A model generated the notes under the pieces. The model was not told where the DNA came from. It saw only the letters and a list, made by a program, of their open reading frames with translations, and did not search any database. Shown one piece after another: positions 46,852 through 61,200 of a stretch of 64,000 nucleotides of DNA. Made by a program: the position numbers and the translations under genes. The stretch's first letter is position 1, and every line of letters begins with the position of its first letter. The stretch comes from Owenia fusiformis (taxonomy: Eukaryota; Annelida; Polychaeta; Sabellida; Oweniidae), in the NCBI GenBank assembly GCA_903813345.2, contig CAIIXF020000005.1, forward strand, positions 35,403,375 to 35,467,374, given 5' to 3'.

Positions 46852-47024
46852 TTCAAAATGCAGCTTCATATACATGCCCATTGAACATATATTTTAGTTT
46901 TACATATCATAAAATACCATGAGATGAGATCAACATTGTAGGCACTGCCAAACTAGGGTAGTATTCCAAATGGTCTTCCCTATTTTCATATCTTACATCA
47001 AGATACGTCTTATATCTCATAATG

Positions 47025-47650
47025 TATAGATGTACAGGTGTAAAGATATAAGATCTAAAAATGTACAGTTCACATGAAGTGAAGATGGACAATTACAAAA
47101 TGTACAGCTGTACAATAAAATGATGTTTAGATGTACAGTTACATGATGTATAAATGTACAGTTACATGATGTATAGATGTACAGTTACATGATGTAAAGA
47201 TGAACAATTACACAATGTACAGTGACATGATGTTAAGATGTGCAGTTACTTGATGTATAGATGTAAAGTTACATGATGTATAGAGATGTACAGTTACATG
47301 ATGTAAAGATGAACAATTACACAATGTACAGTGACATGGTGTTAAGATGGGCAGTTACTTGATGTATAGATGTACAGTTACATGATGTATAGAGATGTAC
47401 AGTTACTTGATGTATAGATGAACAATTACACAATGTACAGTAGCATGATGCTTAGATGTACAGTTATACAATGCATACATTTACATGATGTATTGATGAA
47501 CAGTTACATAATGTATAGATATACACAATGTACAAAGGAACAATTACAGGATGTACAAAGGTAAAGATACATAATGTATTGATGTAGTTACATGATGTAT
47601 ACATATTCAGCTACATGGTATATAGATGTACAATTACACAATCTACAGTA
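47025..47650. repeat. Minisatellite of ~22-23-bp units (GATGTACAGTTACATGAT)
   Basis: Words GATGTATAGATGTACAGTTA and ACATGATG recur throughout. A longer block with AAGATGAACAATTACACAAT followed by GTACAGTGACATG recurs near 47201 and 47306, showing higher-order duplication. It lies in the flank beyond the DENND6 3' end. Confidence 0.85.
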
Positions 47651-47659
47651 TATAGCTAT

Positions 47660-48995
47660 GATGTTTAAAGGATGAACTGAACAATTTAAGTAGAGCAATA
47701 TGTTTCAGTATAGAGAAACTTGTACAAGGCAGCTGTCATTACATAAATTATGCATGAAATCAGAATAAGCTTTCATATATACAGTACTGCAATAATCATA
47801 ATATTTTAGAGTTCAGTTCAGCTGGTTCAGTTTGATACAAACTGAGACAGAGTTAATTCAAAGAGTACATCGACCTAGAGCCAGTTATTTTGATTTCGGC
47901 CAGCTAATTGTTCAGCAAGTTTAGTGAAGAGATATGATTTCAACTTCTGGATGGTAATATGTGTGTATGGTGTGGAATAGCACCGAATCATTGGGCAATA
48001 TCCATTGTCAATATTGAATTTCAATTTGAAACATCTCATCTCAAATGTTTCATTGTTAATTTTAGACAGAATTTATTTCGTTTAATGCTAAACTATCCAC
48101 CAACACTCATACATGATAACATCAGATTTATTTGCAATTTTGATATCCTTTGAAATTCAAAATTGCATACTTAGCCAATAACAAATTTTTATATTTAAAA
48201 TCATTGATAGCCACTGTATGTTTTAACTCATGCATATCAAATGAGTTATTACTTCAAATATAATGAACTGATTCAGGTTGTATTATAATAAGTTTGGCAA
48301 ACACAACTGAGACTTTTTAAGTCAATTACAAATGTTAATTGCACTTTTTTGAGCTGAACTTCGCCTTTAAATGATGCACTTCATTCTATTGACCAGATAA
48401 ATAAGATACGCTGTTTGGCTGGAATTAAGTTTAAGCTATGGTAATAAGCAGATTTTCAAATATAAATTGGAACTTGTCTTCAAAATATTCAAGAATCACC
48501 ATTAGGTGCAGCTTTTAAGTCATCCTAACAAACCTGCAACTAGTTTGAAAAAGTCTCATTTCGTTTCAATTGGACATTTAAATTGCCAAATTTGGTCGTT
48601 GTGGTTGTTGGCTGTTCCATCAGTCCTTTACACCCACACTGGGTCTTTGACCAGGTTTCCACAGCTTATAACTTGTGCGTAACTCTGTGTTGACTTCCAA
48701 TTACCATTACCATAGGATAATGTGTAGTAACCACGCTTAATAGTAATACCACTGCATTGTAAATGTCCTCAACTCTGGGTCTTTAACCAATTACCACTTC
48801 ATTTCAATAGGATGTTCACAATCGAATGACGCCAGCAGATAATAGAACATACTTTGAAGCAGATCAGTACAGTAATCAAACATATATGCATCTTCTATCA
48901 TGCTTTCTTCTTAACAGCACTTTGCGTTGTCCTAAATTACGTATTCCTTGATTGCGTAGTAACCACACATCATTGTTAAGAACATCATTGCTTCA
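47660..48995. other. Likely 3' flank or 3' UTR of DENND6
   Basis: No exon is visible on either strand. On the minus strand an AATAAA (plus-strand TTTATT at 48127-48132) is the first one clearly downstream of the stop at 49171 and would imply a 3' UTR of about 1 kb. This is only a position-based guess. Confidence 0.35.
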
Positions 48996-48999
48996 TAGG

Positions 49000-49200
49000 T
49001 GAACATGCAGAATTGAGTACTAAGACTAAGGTCAATGCAGACTTGAGTATAGAGCACAGATGAGGTGAACATGTAGACTTGAGTACAGAACACAGGTCAA
49101 GTGGTCATGCAGACTTGAGTACTAAGACTAAGGTCAATGCAGACTTGAGTATAGAGCACAGATGAGGGGATCACGCAGACTTGAGTACAGAACGTAGGTC
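49000..49200 (-). repeat. Minisatellite overlapping the DENND6 stop codon
   Basis: The word GCAGACTTGAGTA recurs five times, with a higher-order period of about 102 bases (ACTAAGACTA at 49019 and 49121). The last unit overlaps the end of the DENND6 coding exon, stop codon included (49171-49173). Read on the minus strand, other units carry close copies of the terminal codons, for example GACCTGTGTTCTGTACTCAA versus GACCTACGTTCTGTACTCAA. Confidence 0.8.
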
Positions 49201-52200
49201 TGGTGGTAACTGACTGATTATGTTATCGTGATGAGATTGTAATTTATGCACTGTCTCTGGAGAAACTGGCATCTGACTACTAGCTGCACAGTTCTGAAAA
49301 TAAATAAAGTATAAAAAATATAAAAGTATAAGAAGGCAAAGTAACAAAGAATGTGAAAGTAAGATTTTTATATTGAAAACAGATTCACTACCTTAACATG
49401 CTCTGGAGCCTGTCTACAAATGGAGATTAAAAACTCCCTGTTATATCCATCGATCATCATCATGTCACATAATCTGTTTAATAAACTTGTATTCTTAAAT
49501 ACAAAAAAAAACAATGTTGTTACAACTTACTAGTTTTTCTCGTAGACGTAAAATGAGATCAACAACTTCTACTTCCTGTTTGTCTCGGATCCACTCAACT
49601 AGATCCTGAAAAAAATATGCTGAAGTTGAAAAAGTAAATTATATTCCTACACATTGGCACTGTTAAAACCTATCTAGTATTCTTAATAGATGCTGCTTAT
49701 CTGACTGTAATCATAAAACATGTCAGGGTGGTATTCTTTAACACTCAAGTATATTACGGTGATGAGATTTTTTGAATCAAAATGATTAACATGAATAAAA
49801 TTTAAAACTAATTGCCAGAACCGATTTATAGAGTACATGTAAGATAGTTGCTCAATCAACTTGACATTCCCCAAAGGTTCAATAATATACAGTAAAACCT
49901 GTATATATTCAAAACCTATCCAATTTGATCACCTTTCAATGTAAACACATTTTTGATCCCATTTTGAATCTGCTAAAACGTCCATAATAAAAACTAAGTC
50001 ATATGAAAACCTGCCAATCTAAACACTTCTGACCAGTCCCAGTGGTGTTTGGATTAAATGGACTCTACTTTAACTGTATGAAGCACTCTGTTTTCGAGCT
50101 TGATGGGCACACTATACTGGGTTTCCTGTAAACCTACATTTAGGCCACCCTATTGTACTTACAGAATTGCACATAGCTTCAGCATGTATGGCCTGCAGTT
50201 TCATATTCACTTCTTGCTGCCTGTTATTGTACCAGCCAATAAAATGAGCCGACTTAAAGAATTTTCTGCAAAAAATCAAACATATTATTCTTCAGCCTTC
50301 AATGCACTTCTTCAAACTCCCATTGATTCACCTCATGTTATGTCAATATGCTGTTTGTATTAAATACAAATCAACATTTACTATCAAAAATTCTTCAAAT
50401 TCATTTGCGTGGCACTTTACCTTCAAGGGTCCCATAAATTTACGTCAAAAATGTGTCAATATGGTTTTTGTATTATTTGCAATAAAAGCAATTCTTTACC
50501 TGTAAAGACCTTCCCAGTCCCCCTTGAGGCCAGATGTCAGTTGCGGGCCTGAACTCTCTAGGGTCTTAAGGAACTCTTCTATTTGAAACTGCTTCAGCTT
50601 TGGAGGCCCTTTATGTGGGGACACTGATCGTTGTAGGGGCATCAAACTGGCCATATACCTCTCCTGTTAACAGGGGATTTGTAGATTAGATTACAAAAAT
50701 ATTTAAAGATAGATAAGCTTGGAATGGAACATCAAAAATACATACAACAAAGTTATATACTAGTAACAACTATAGCTACAACAGTTTAACAAGGCATTAA
50801 CATGTAATATGTTACCACCTGCTATTTGTTACAGACACTAAATGTAGAACGCTGAACTCCAAACACGGGCACAAAAAAAGTTAGAGACCATAACAATATA
50901 TCACCACTTTTTGTGGTGATATATAAATAGAAAACCTTTTGGCAGAAGTGCTTTATGATCTTTTAACATTTCATATATTCACACCATTGAATTGTGTTGT
51001 CAAAGCTGTCAAACCAATGATATCTCTGCAGTCAGCCCTCAATGATAAACCCCTCAAATGATTTAATTTCCCGTAATTGCTCCAAAGGAAGAAACCAGTG
51101 GCAAACTGAAGGCTTACTAACCAAAGGTATCATGAAACTCTGTGTAAGTTCTAGCAGGTATCGTTTGAGCATTGCATTCTGTACTTCAACTGGCCTTTGG
51201 GTCTGGACTCCCTGAAAATATTGCATCTGTTAAATCAAGTTTGCTTGCTGCTAAAATAATAAAAATAGTTTGCTGATTTTAATTGTTGAGTGATAACAAT
51301 GATTTTCTTTGATTCCTATTCACGATCACTTGGCTACTGTCGCAAAACCGAGTGTGTGAAGATGATTCATAATATAGAGTTTGAAAAACATTTTAATCTA
51401 GGACGTTTGCTCTGATATGTCCTTGTGCATTATGGGTAACATATAAGACCCATAAAGACTCATTCCACCAAAGAAATCTGAAAACATTGTCTCTACGACA
51501 TTAAGTTTAAGATATAAACTGAGAAATTCTAGATATGAAATTGTATTATGATATGTAACATTAAAAGAATGTTCTTTTTTTACATGATGCTGTAAACGAT
51601 ACTACGAAACATATGTTTTATATCTATTTTAAGTTTAAATTGTTTTTAATATAAAGTTTTTGCTTGATTATAATTCATAAAGACAGAGCTATGAACTCAT
51701 TTATGTTTGGCTCCTGACCAAGCTGACACAAGCAAATGGGAACAAAGGTGCTCCATAATGTGCAGGTCTTAGTATCTGATACATACATGTATATTGTAAA
51801 GTATTTCAAAATGGATGACATAGCTAAAGCTGGACCCAAGCATAAAAGGGATGAGGAATCAGCCATGCATCTAGTAGTAAGGCATAGAATTCATATATCA
51901 TAATCATCTATCTATTTAGATAAATGTTGCAGGTAAATTGTCTATTTTGATGGCAGATATGTTTAGGAGGTGGTCCTAAAATACTAAATAGGCTTATTCT
52001 CAATGATATGTCTCATTTATGAGAAAATGGGCCTTTCTGAAAATAGACAAGGCTCTTTTTCAAGTAAATATAGTAATGGATTTCAAAAAAGAAAAAAAAA
52101 TGGACCCCTCCCTTGAAAAATATCAAGAATCTCAACATCTGCCTTTGGTCTGTAGCAAAGGGTGCATGCATTTGCACCGAAGCACTGAAGCACCAAAGTT

Positions 52201-55200
52201 TAACAAATAGAACAATTTAATAAAATCTTCATACATCTACTTAAACATACATACTGTAACTCAAGCAGTGTTCTTTGTTCTAAAACATGACAGTACTACA
52301 GGTACCCAGTAGTGTAAAATACATTGTTTAGCATTTAAAAGAGGGTGAATGGTGGTGATTTTGGTAAACTACTAGACCAGTTCAGTAGATGTAACATCTA
52401 AGAGTATGTATGGTGCCAGGAAAAGTTTATTCAAAACATGGCCAACTGTCCAAAACACATAATAGAATCTTGCATCATTTGGTCAATGTTTGGTGTGATA
52501 GCTAATGATAGACATCATGGGCTTCCAAGAGAAAGCCCATGAGACATCTATTTTATGAAAGTGTAACTAAAAAAGACAATGGCAAAATTTCCTATTCCAA
52601 AGATCCATTCATTACAACAAAATTATAAATGAAGTTTAAATTAGCTGCTTGTTTTGGGATTCAAGTTCAACCCAGTTATCATCGTATTACAAATTAATCA
52701 ATAAAAAATTAAAGATTTATCAAAAAATAAACAACAGTGAACAAATTATTTAAAGGTAAATGCATTGAAGAAAATTCCTAACACCAAAATAACAAATAAC
52801 TAACGTCAAAATCTTGCATTTTTCATCAATAGACAATGATGTTTTAAACTCTTATGAATTTCCTTTTATTAAATGTACATAATGGATAAACCACAAGAAA
52901 ATGAAAAAACTAAATACATAGACACATAAATAATGGGCTTAGCATTTACATGTAGCTGCCTTAATTGCTTAATTGATTAGCTAATTAGCAGGTGTTTACC
53001 TGTAGAAGACTCTCAGTGGGAGAGGGCTAAAGAAAACAGAGACATGCTCGTTAGATTAAATATTAGGATCATCCCAAAGGTTAGCACTAAATTCTACAAA
53101 TTATTTTATTTATTCAAAGAGTTCCTTTTTAAGACTTGTGAGATAGCTATGGCAGTGGATCCAACATATGCCATTTATTGTTAATGAAACAGACTTGAAA
53201 ATGTGATTTTTTGAGCCTTTTACAACCTACCCACAAAATGCAACGAAATATGTGTAGAATTTAGTGTGAAACACATGAGATGACCCCTATGGTTTAACCT
53301 CTGTTAGACATTAATGATTGGATATCATCAAATATATCAAATGTAAATACATGTATATTACATCATCATATTTCATTGTATGATCTTTCTATGTTAATTA
53401 TTTTTGCATTTGCGTGAGATGGATTTTGAAGAAATATGAACATATTCTCAAAATAAGTTTAGTTATATTGACCACATACCTTCATCATGGCATTCCAATA
53501 ATATGAAAATCTGATTCAAATGAATTTATTCATCAAATTAAAAAGACAAATGATTGGGACCAATAAGTTATTTAAAAAATATCATAATACATCAGTGATA
53601 AAAAGGAAATATTTGCGCAATTTTGTACATCGGGTTAATTTCTCAAATATGAATGTTCACTTATTTTTTTTACATAGGAGTCAATGGATTTTACTGTATA
53701 TGGTTCATGACATCTATGCTTTAAAAGGATTGTATACCTTCCTGATACAAAGCTTAGATTCATCTAATGTATAATGCTCCCTCAAAATGCAAAATGTGAT
53801 GTATAAGGGGTCTACGAAGTAAGGCTGAACAAATACAGGGACCCCTTAGACCCATTATTTTGACAGGTTAGTAAATTCTAAATACAGTACCAAAATCCAT
53901 ATCAAAACTACTATAATTTAAAATTCCACATTCCAAATATTTTTAATTCATCTACATATCTACTCAAAAATACAAGTTAATGTATTAAACAGCATTCTAA
54001 TTTTGCTTCTATGAAAAAGCCTCACAAACATCAATATCAGTAAAATACAGGTTGTAATAACTATGTTACATGTGTGGTGCTAATGAGTTCTTCTTACCTT
54101 AGCTAGTCTCTTGAGTATTGTTTTATCTTTTTGCAGGTGAGCCTTATAACGAGTATATACACCTGAAATAAAAAGACAATACAGTTGAGTAAACACAATA
54201 ACAAGCCTACAATTCACAGCTTCCATGATAGTCAATGGCAATCATTTTTCACTCTTGGCAATGAACGTGGAAAAATGAGTTGCAATTGAGTGAATGCAAA
54301 ATGCTTAAGATGTAGTCTACTTTTTTGTTTCATTTATCTACATTTATTTCTTTAGAAGTGGTCTGATAAAAATAAAGATACCAGCAGACTTTGTTAAGAG
54401 CATGGCACCATTCAGTGCAGTACAGTTTGAGTATGGTGCCATACAGTTTTCATGATAAAGTAGACCAAAAATAGTACCATGAACACTGTATTGCACAATA
54501 CTCATACGGTACTATAGCCAAAACAGTACTATACAGCACTGTAAGAGATTGTTTATGTAAATTAAGAGAATCAAAATTTTTATTGAACCCCACCTGGCTT
54601 TGAGTCTAATGTTTTGAGATTCCCAGCCTTCTTCAGTTTATTGAGACCTTTAGCTGGAATAAGAACAAAAGAAATCTTAAATGATAACATTCTTCTGTGA
54701 ATGTAAGACTGATTCTCAGCAGATGACAAGTCAAGATATTACTGAACATCATCCAGCTCACATAAAATAATTCAAATGTTTGCGGAGAACAGCCAGTAAT
54801 TTGACACAGGTTTGTCCCTGGGGTGGGGTTTTCACAGAATACCAGGTTTGGGGGTCTCATGCAAACTTTTAAAAGGAGCAATAATAACGAATGATATAAA
54901 AATCAAGTTCAAAAAGACTAACAAAGCTTTTCTCAGATAGAAATTGATGACATGTCATTTGAAAGGTTATTCATATTAGTAACCTTATTCTATAGTAGTA
55001 TATCTAAATATGCGTATATTAGATATACACTGTATATATCAAATAAAGGCAGGCTAACATCATAAGCAAATCTTAATGTTAAGATACACGTCATATAAGC
55101 TATTATTGTGTCGGATTTATACAGGTCACTGAAAGAAACCCTTGTCCCCATAGACACAAACATGTTGAGCTACATAGGACTGTCACTCATCCCATAATTT

Positions 55201-58200
55201 CAATGCAGTTGCAGTGCTGGATTAATGTAGCATAGCAAACCTGTATTAAAACATCCTTCCAATGCAAAAAGCGATATTACCTTCAAAAATACGATAAATT
55301 ACAATTTGATCCCAAGCCAATTTAAAGTAAACATAGTAACATAACACTGAAGGCATCCCAGAACAGAAACTCATGTAAAAGCAATAAGCTGAAGAGTGAC
55401 AGTATTGTAGGCTTGGTATTCTACACCAGGTGTCAATTTTTTCTTAGGAATGAATTTTTCCACGAGAACAAGACAAACGGGAGTCAACACAGAATCTTTG
55501 GCAGATATGGGATACATTACAGAACTGTTTTCTAGATTAAGGAATTAAAGACAGTGCAGGACATTTGGCTGATGAAGGACTGTATACTTATAAATTCCAA
55601 TTTTACTTTCATTGTAATTATTGGGGAAAATTTCTATTCATGAATACCAGTGCCAAATAAACGAACATAGAAGTTTCCTAGCACAGGAAAGTGTAAATTA
55701 AAAGCTCCTTGTCTACCTCATCTTAATGAACAATAAACATTGGAAATATTCTTATAGTAGTTACACACAAAACAGTTAACCCAAAGCTTCAACATAAAAA
55801 TCCACAAATACCTTCAGTGTCACTGTCCATGGACCAATGGTCTTAATATAAAATACATATTTCACTAGCAGCTGCATGACACATTCAAACATTATATTTT
55901 GAGTTGTTTTATAGCATGCAAAATGTTAAACTGAACAGTTTAGAGTAATATTTGCATCTAATACAATCAGCAGGCAGATTGATAAGGGCTTAACTATCAA
56001 GTGATAATTCTCTCTCTCGCTCCTTCTTTGAATGTGTAATTAAGTTATATTGACCCACCTTCGACTAGTTCTCCTATGCGTACAATGTGCGGCCAGTGCT
56101 GTAATGTTTTGGCAAAGAATGGATTGGTAACCCCTAGCAGGACTGGTGGACTGTAAAACATGGAACAGCATTGTAAGAACATAGAACAGCATTATAAGGA
56201 CATAGATCAACAAAGTTAGAATAAGGCACAAATAACATTGTAAGAGCATAGATCAGCAAAGTTAGAATATGGAACAACTAAGTACATGGAACAGCACTGT
56301 AGGAACATGAAACAGCATTGTAAGAACATAGAACAGCATTGTAAGAACATATATCAGCCTAGAATATGGAACAAATAAGTACATGGAACAGCATTGTAAG
56401 AACATAGCACAGCATTGTAAGAGCATAGATCAGCAAAATTAGAATATGGGACAACTAAGTTCATGGAACAGCATTGTAAGAACATAGAACAGCATTGTAA
56501 GAGAATAGATCAGCTTTGTTAGAATATGGAACAACTAAGTACATGGAACAGCATTGTAAGAACATAGAACAGCATTGTAAGAGCATAGATCAGCAAAATT
56601 AGAATATGGGACAACTAAGTTCATGGAACAGCATTGTAAGAACATAGAACAGCATTGTAAGAGAATAGATCAGCTAAGTTAGAATATGGAACAACTAAGT
56701 ACATGGAACAGCATCATGAGTACATGGAACAGCATCATGAGTACATTGAACAGCATCATGAGTACATGGAATAGCATTATAAGTACATGGAACAGCATTA
56801 TAAGTATATGAAGCGACATCATTGAATATGGGACAGAATTGTTAGAACATGGAACACATGATATAAAACATTCAGCAGCATAGTTCATATATGCGCCACC
56901 CTACATGGAACAGCTTGGTACATTTGATAGCACTGTATAAAAACACAGAACTGTATAGTAATGTATGAATACAGAACAATGCCGTAAAACCATGACAACA
57001 AAAGCAGAAACAAAACAATACTTCTTAAACTGTATCAAAAATCATTGCTTGGTTAGTAAAAGCACTATCATAAAGTAAATCAAATGAGAACGTATGGAAC
57101 AGAAGTATCAATTTACATAAGAATACAATACAATGTGAAATACTTACGGGGCTTGTGTTTTTGTTGTATATTCCTTGAATTCACTGTCATGAATGGTGAA
57201 GTATGGCCTATAGTCCGTGCAGAACTTCAATGGCCATATCATACTGCAATACATAAATATGAACAAACCTAGAATGACGTTTTCATAATACATTGCTGCA
57301 TATGGGCAGCTGCAGTAGTAGTCTTCCCAGAACTGAAGCAATGGATTACGCCTAGTTGAGAATTTCAACATGGTTGAAACCCATTTGAATAACCAGTCTT
57401 ATCAAAAATGCAAAACACCGGAAATATCGACGTAAAATTCTCAGAGTGCATATCTAATTGGTCATCTCAATTCTGATCTACCTAATCCAATTGGGTAAGG
57501 CTAGACCAAAGAATTATCGTTCATCGTTAGAGTGTAGAATCTAACTTCTGAAAAGGGTTGTACCTGACTAGAGCTTGGACTGCACGGCAGCAAACTGTGG
57601 GGGATGATGCCATCACTACGATTGACTCACCAGATATTACAAGTTCCCAAAGCATTTGTATGTGAGGCAACACTGGCTGAAAAGTACTGAAAAAGAAGGC
57701 ATAGTAATGAAAAACAAGGCATTAACATGCAAAATGTCACCACTTGCCATTTGCTACAGAAGCCAAAGCTGAATGCTGAATAAAATAGCCGAATGCCACC
57801 CACAAAAGTTGGAGACTATAACAATATGGTTCTTGTAAGGCTTTTTTCTAAAAATTAGTAAAGCAGCATATTCAAGTTTTGCTTTGTCTCATGTCAACTG
57901 TCAATTTCCATATCATTCTTGCTGGGTTCAACTGCTACAAAATTCTTCATTACTTGACAAGAACCTTGGATCTTTTTTTGGTATAACAGAAAACTGTTGA
58001 TATAAAATGAAAATCTGTTGCTTGCAATTTTGCTGTCCTCTCTGATTCTAGCTTGAGGCTTGTGAAGACAGAAAAGTATGTATATACAATATACCATGAG
58101 ATAACTTACCTATATAAGTCTACTTCATGTATGCTGGGTAGTAGATTGTTGGCAGGTATGTGAGGCTACAAAAGTTAAAGTAACAATACAATTATAAAAT

Positions 58201-61200
58201 TATGGCTGTATTAAAAGTTGTATAACAACTACAGACAGGAGGAATATCTAGCAACCATTTAAAGCAATCAATCAAATCAATGCACATGTGTTTTACAATG
58301 ATTGAATGTCGTATATGAGTTTTTTTTAATTAATTGAATGTACGAATATATGAGGTATTTTACATTGCTTGAATGTATAGGAGGTATTTTACATTGATTG
58401 GATGTATATGAGGTGTTTTTAAATTGATTGAATGCCTGTATAGATAAACATACCTTTTTGAATCAAAATCTATAAGTAAATGCAACAACAAAAAAAGAAC
58501 AATATAACTAAACTCTGTAAACAATAATGGTACTAAAAAGCAATGCAAAAAGCTTACTGTTGCTCTGTACTTACCACTTGTGAAGTTTTTATCGGGGCTG
58601 ATGTGGCAATTTTATCTGTTCTACAGGGCACTCTAACCTGAAAACATTTCAGTGGAACTTTATGGAATGCAGGCAATCTTTATAGTATAGTAAAATCTGT
58701 ATATGTGAACACCTATAGATTCTGATAAACCTCTCAAAGTGAATATTTTTGCATGTTCCTACTGCCTTTGGAAGAACTAAATACTCCCGAGGGCCATATA
58801 TAAAGATACAATTCAGTCAAATGTTTCATGAATAATGCCGTTTCATAAAAATGCTATTAAAGAAGACCAATTATGGAAAAATTAGCTTTATAGAAAACAT
58901 GAGGTCATTTCAGCCATGGATTGATAATTGATAATGTACTGTATATGCTAGCCCCGCTTATGCATGGTTTCAAAATGGTTCAATTTGTCTCCCGTCACAT
59001 CAACATGAGAGCTATATTGCATATATCATTTCACATACCTGTATGACTGTTCCCATTATGGGTAGATTGAGGGTCTGGCCAGGGACTGGAGGCGGCCATT
59101 GGTCTATATCGTGACAAGCTGCAGAAGTAAAACAATCATAAATTAATAGTAAGAATACTGTTTTTTTTAATTAAGTTGCTAAAATGTTTGATTGATAAGA
59201 TAATAAAGTGTTCCATAATTTTTGGGTGTGTTAAACATCAGACAAGATCTTTCCTGGTCCTGTGTGTGATAAAATAAAACAAATATATCATTCTTTATTC
59301 CATAAGTACAATTCTCAAGCTGATATTTTGAACTTTTTTCTGAAATAAACACAAATTCTCTTGAGTACTCACCTGCTTCTAAGGATGGCTCACCATTGTC
59401 AAAGTACTCCGGGGCCACAATGTTGATTAAATGTGAGAAGAGATTTACGAACGGAAGCCTGGATATTAGCACCACTGACTGCAATACAAGAAGAGGATAG
59501 TGAATGAACAATGTACTGTACATATAAATAGTCTTTTAAAGACGGACATTGCAACGTTTTCTTTTAAACACTATTAACCTCTTGACTACCTAGAGTGACG
59601 AATCTCGTCACCTTAGAAATGGCCTTGAAACCTAGAGTGATGAGAAAATTTGTCGCAAAATTTTCCACTAAAATTGCTCCAATTTGGACAGTTTTCATCC
59701 AATTTACACTATATTAAAAAATGTTTTAAAATGTGTAGAATGATCGGCTCTGCTGATTAATTTCACTAAATTGAGTATCACCTGTTGTATATGCATGTAG
59801 TAAAATGTCAAAGACTGGCAAAAATGAATTCCCTGGTTTCAAACCAACTTTAGAAGCTGGGATTCAAGAGGTTAAACAGATAAAAATTGTTAATTCTAAT
59901 ATGATATGTGACGTCACAAATACTAGAACAATTGATTTGCTGATCTAAAGTGGTATGACCACAAAATTTCATAAATGCAAATAGAATCCTAACAAGGACT
60001 AGTTTCTATGATTTATGGTAAATATATGACCATAGATTTTATTCTGCCCATTGTCAAAGACTTCAACAGATCTGTGATTTCAGTCTTTTAACAATGATCA
60101 GAAAAATCATCAGTCATATATTGCGCCATATATCTCTGTCTTTATTCCTAAAGTAAAAAGACAAGTCTCAGTTTGGAGAACAGTCCAGTGGATTAATAAT
60201 TTTTTCATGAAAAATAAAGATCTGCATATCTAACATAATTATTGAGGGGAAGCCCCCTTTACATTGGAATATGTATTCAAATAATATATAATAAAATTTT
60301 ATATCCATGAATCAGTATTTGAGCTATAGTCCAGACAGAGGGACGTACTGGGGCATTATCTTTCTCCCCCGACTTTATGGGATGGTTATTGATATGGGAT
60401 AACAAAAAACATTATTAAATGTGAACTTAATGAACACAACTTGTGTGACCATGAAGTTAGTCTTCAAGAGAATAGAAAGACATGACAATTCTGGAGCTCA
60501 CCTTAAATAGCAATATGTAAAGAGGTCAAACTCGGAAAACAAGTCAGAGCTGCTAGTATAATTTAGATTTGAGATAAATTACCATTCAATGTCTACATGT
60601 CCACAATACTGTTAATTTTGAAACACCCTGTATCGATTGAATTCACTTACTTTTTGAAAGTATCCTCTACGTATTGATTTGTCTTTTGTCTGTCTGAAGT
60701 ACACAAAGCCATAGTAATGTCCATTGTCTCCCTATAAAGACAATAATATTACAAAATGTATTAGTATTTAGCATTGTCCCTTTTTGAGAGACTTCAAGTC
60801 CGCAACTAGACCCTCAAAAAATGTTTTGCTTTAGATGGCGAGATGTGTCAGATGGTAAGAAGGGGTCGGAGTAAGACTAATTCACATTCGAAAATATGCA
60901 AAACTCTGAAAACTTAAACTCAAAACTCTATACCAAATTGTTGTATTTTTGACATATTCTTCAATATTTGACATAATTCTTCCTTCTTGATGTAACATTA
61001 CTACAGTGTGTGTATGTGCATGGACTTGATGCTCAAGAATCAGTGGCCCTTGAAAATGTGCTTACCTGCAAGGCCACAGGACAGCTGTGATTGTAGTCCT
61101 TCAGGCCCAGGTTCTGTTTACGTGTATGACACTGACGTATACGGAAATGAAACTCTGTATCTCCCATACAACCAGAGTTGGAATCGGGGAACGATAAGTA

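Noticed and set aside
56679-56888. Minus-strand frame rich in LMMLFHVL that looks like a membrane protein
   Set aside because: It is the 20-bp minisatellite of a DENND6 intron read in one frame.
57564-57686. Alternative acceptor 10 bases further into this DENND6 exon (TTTTCAG then CCAGTG)
   Set aside because: Only the outer acceptor (TTTTTCAG then TACTTT) keeps phase with the preceding exon.
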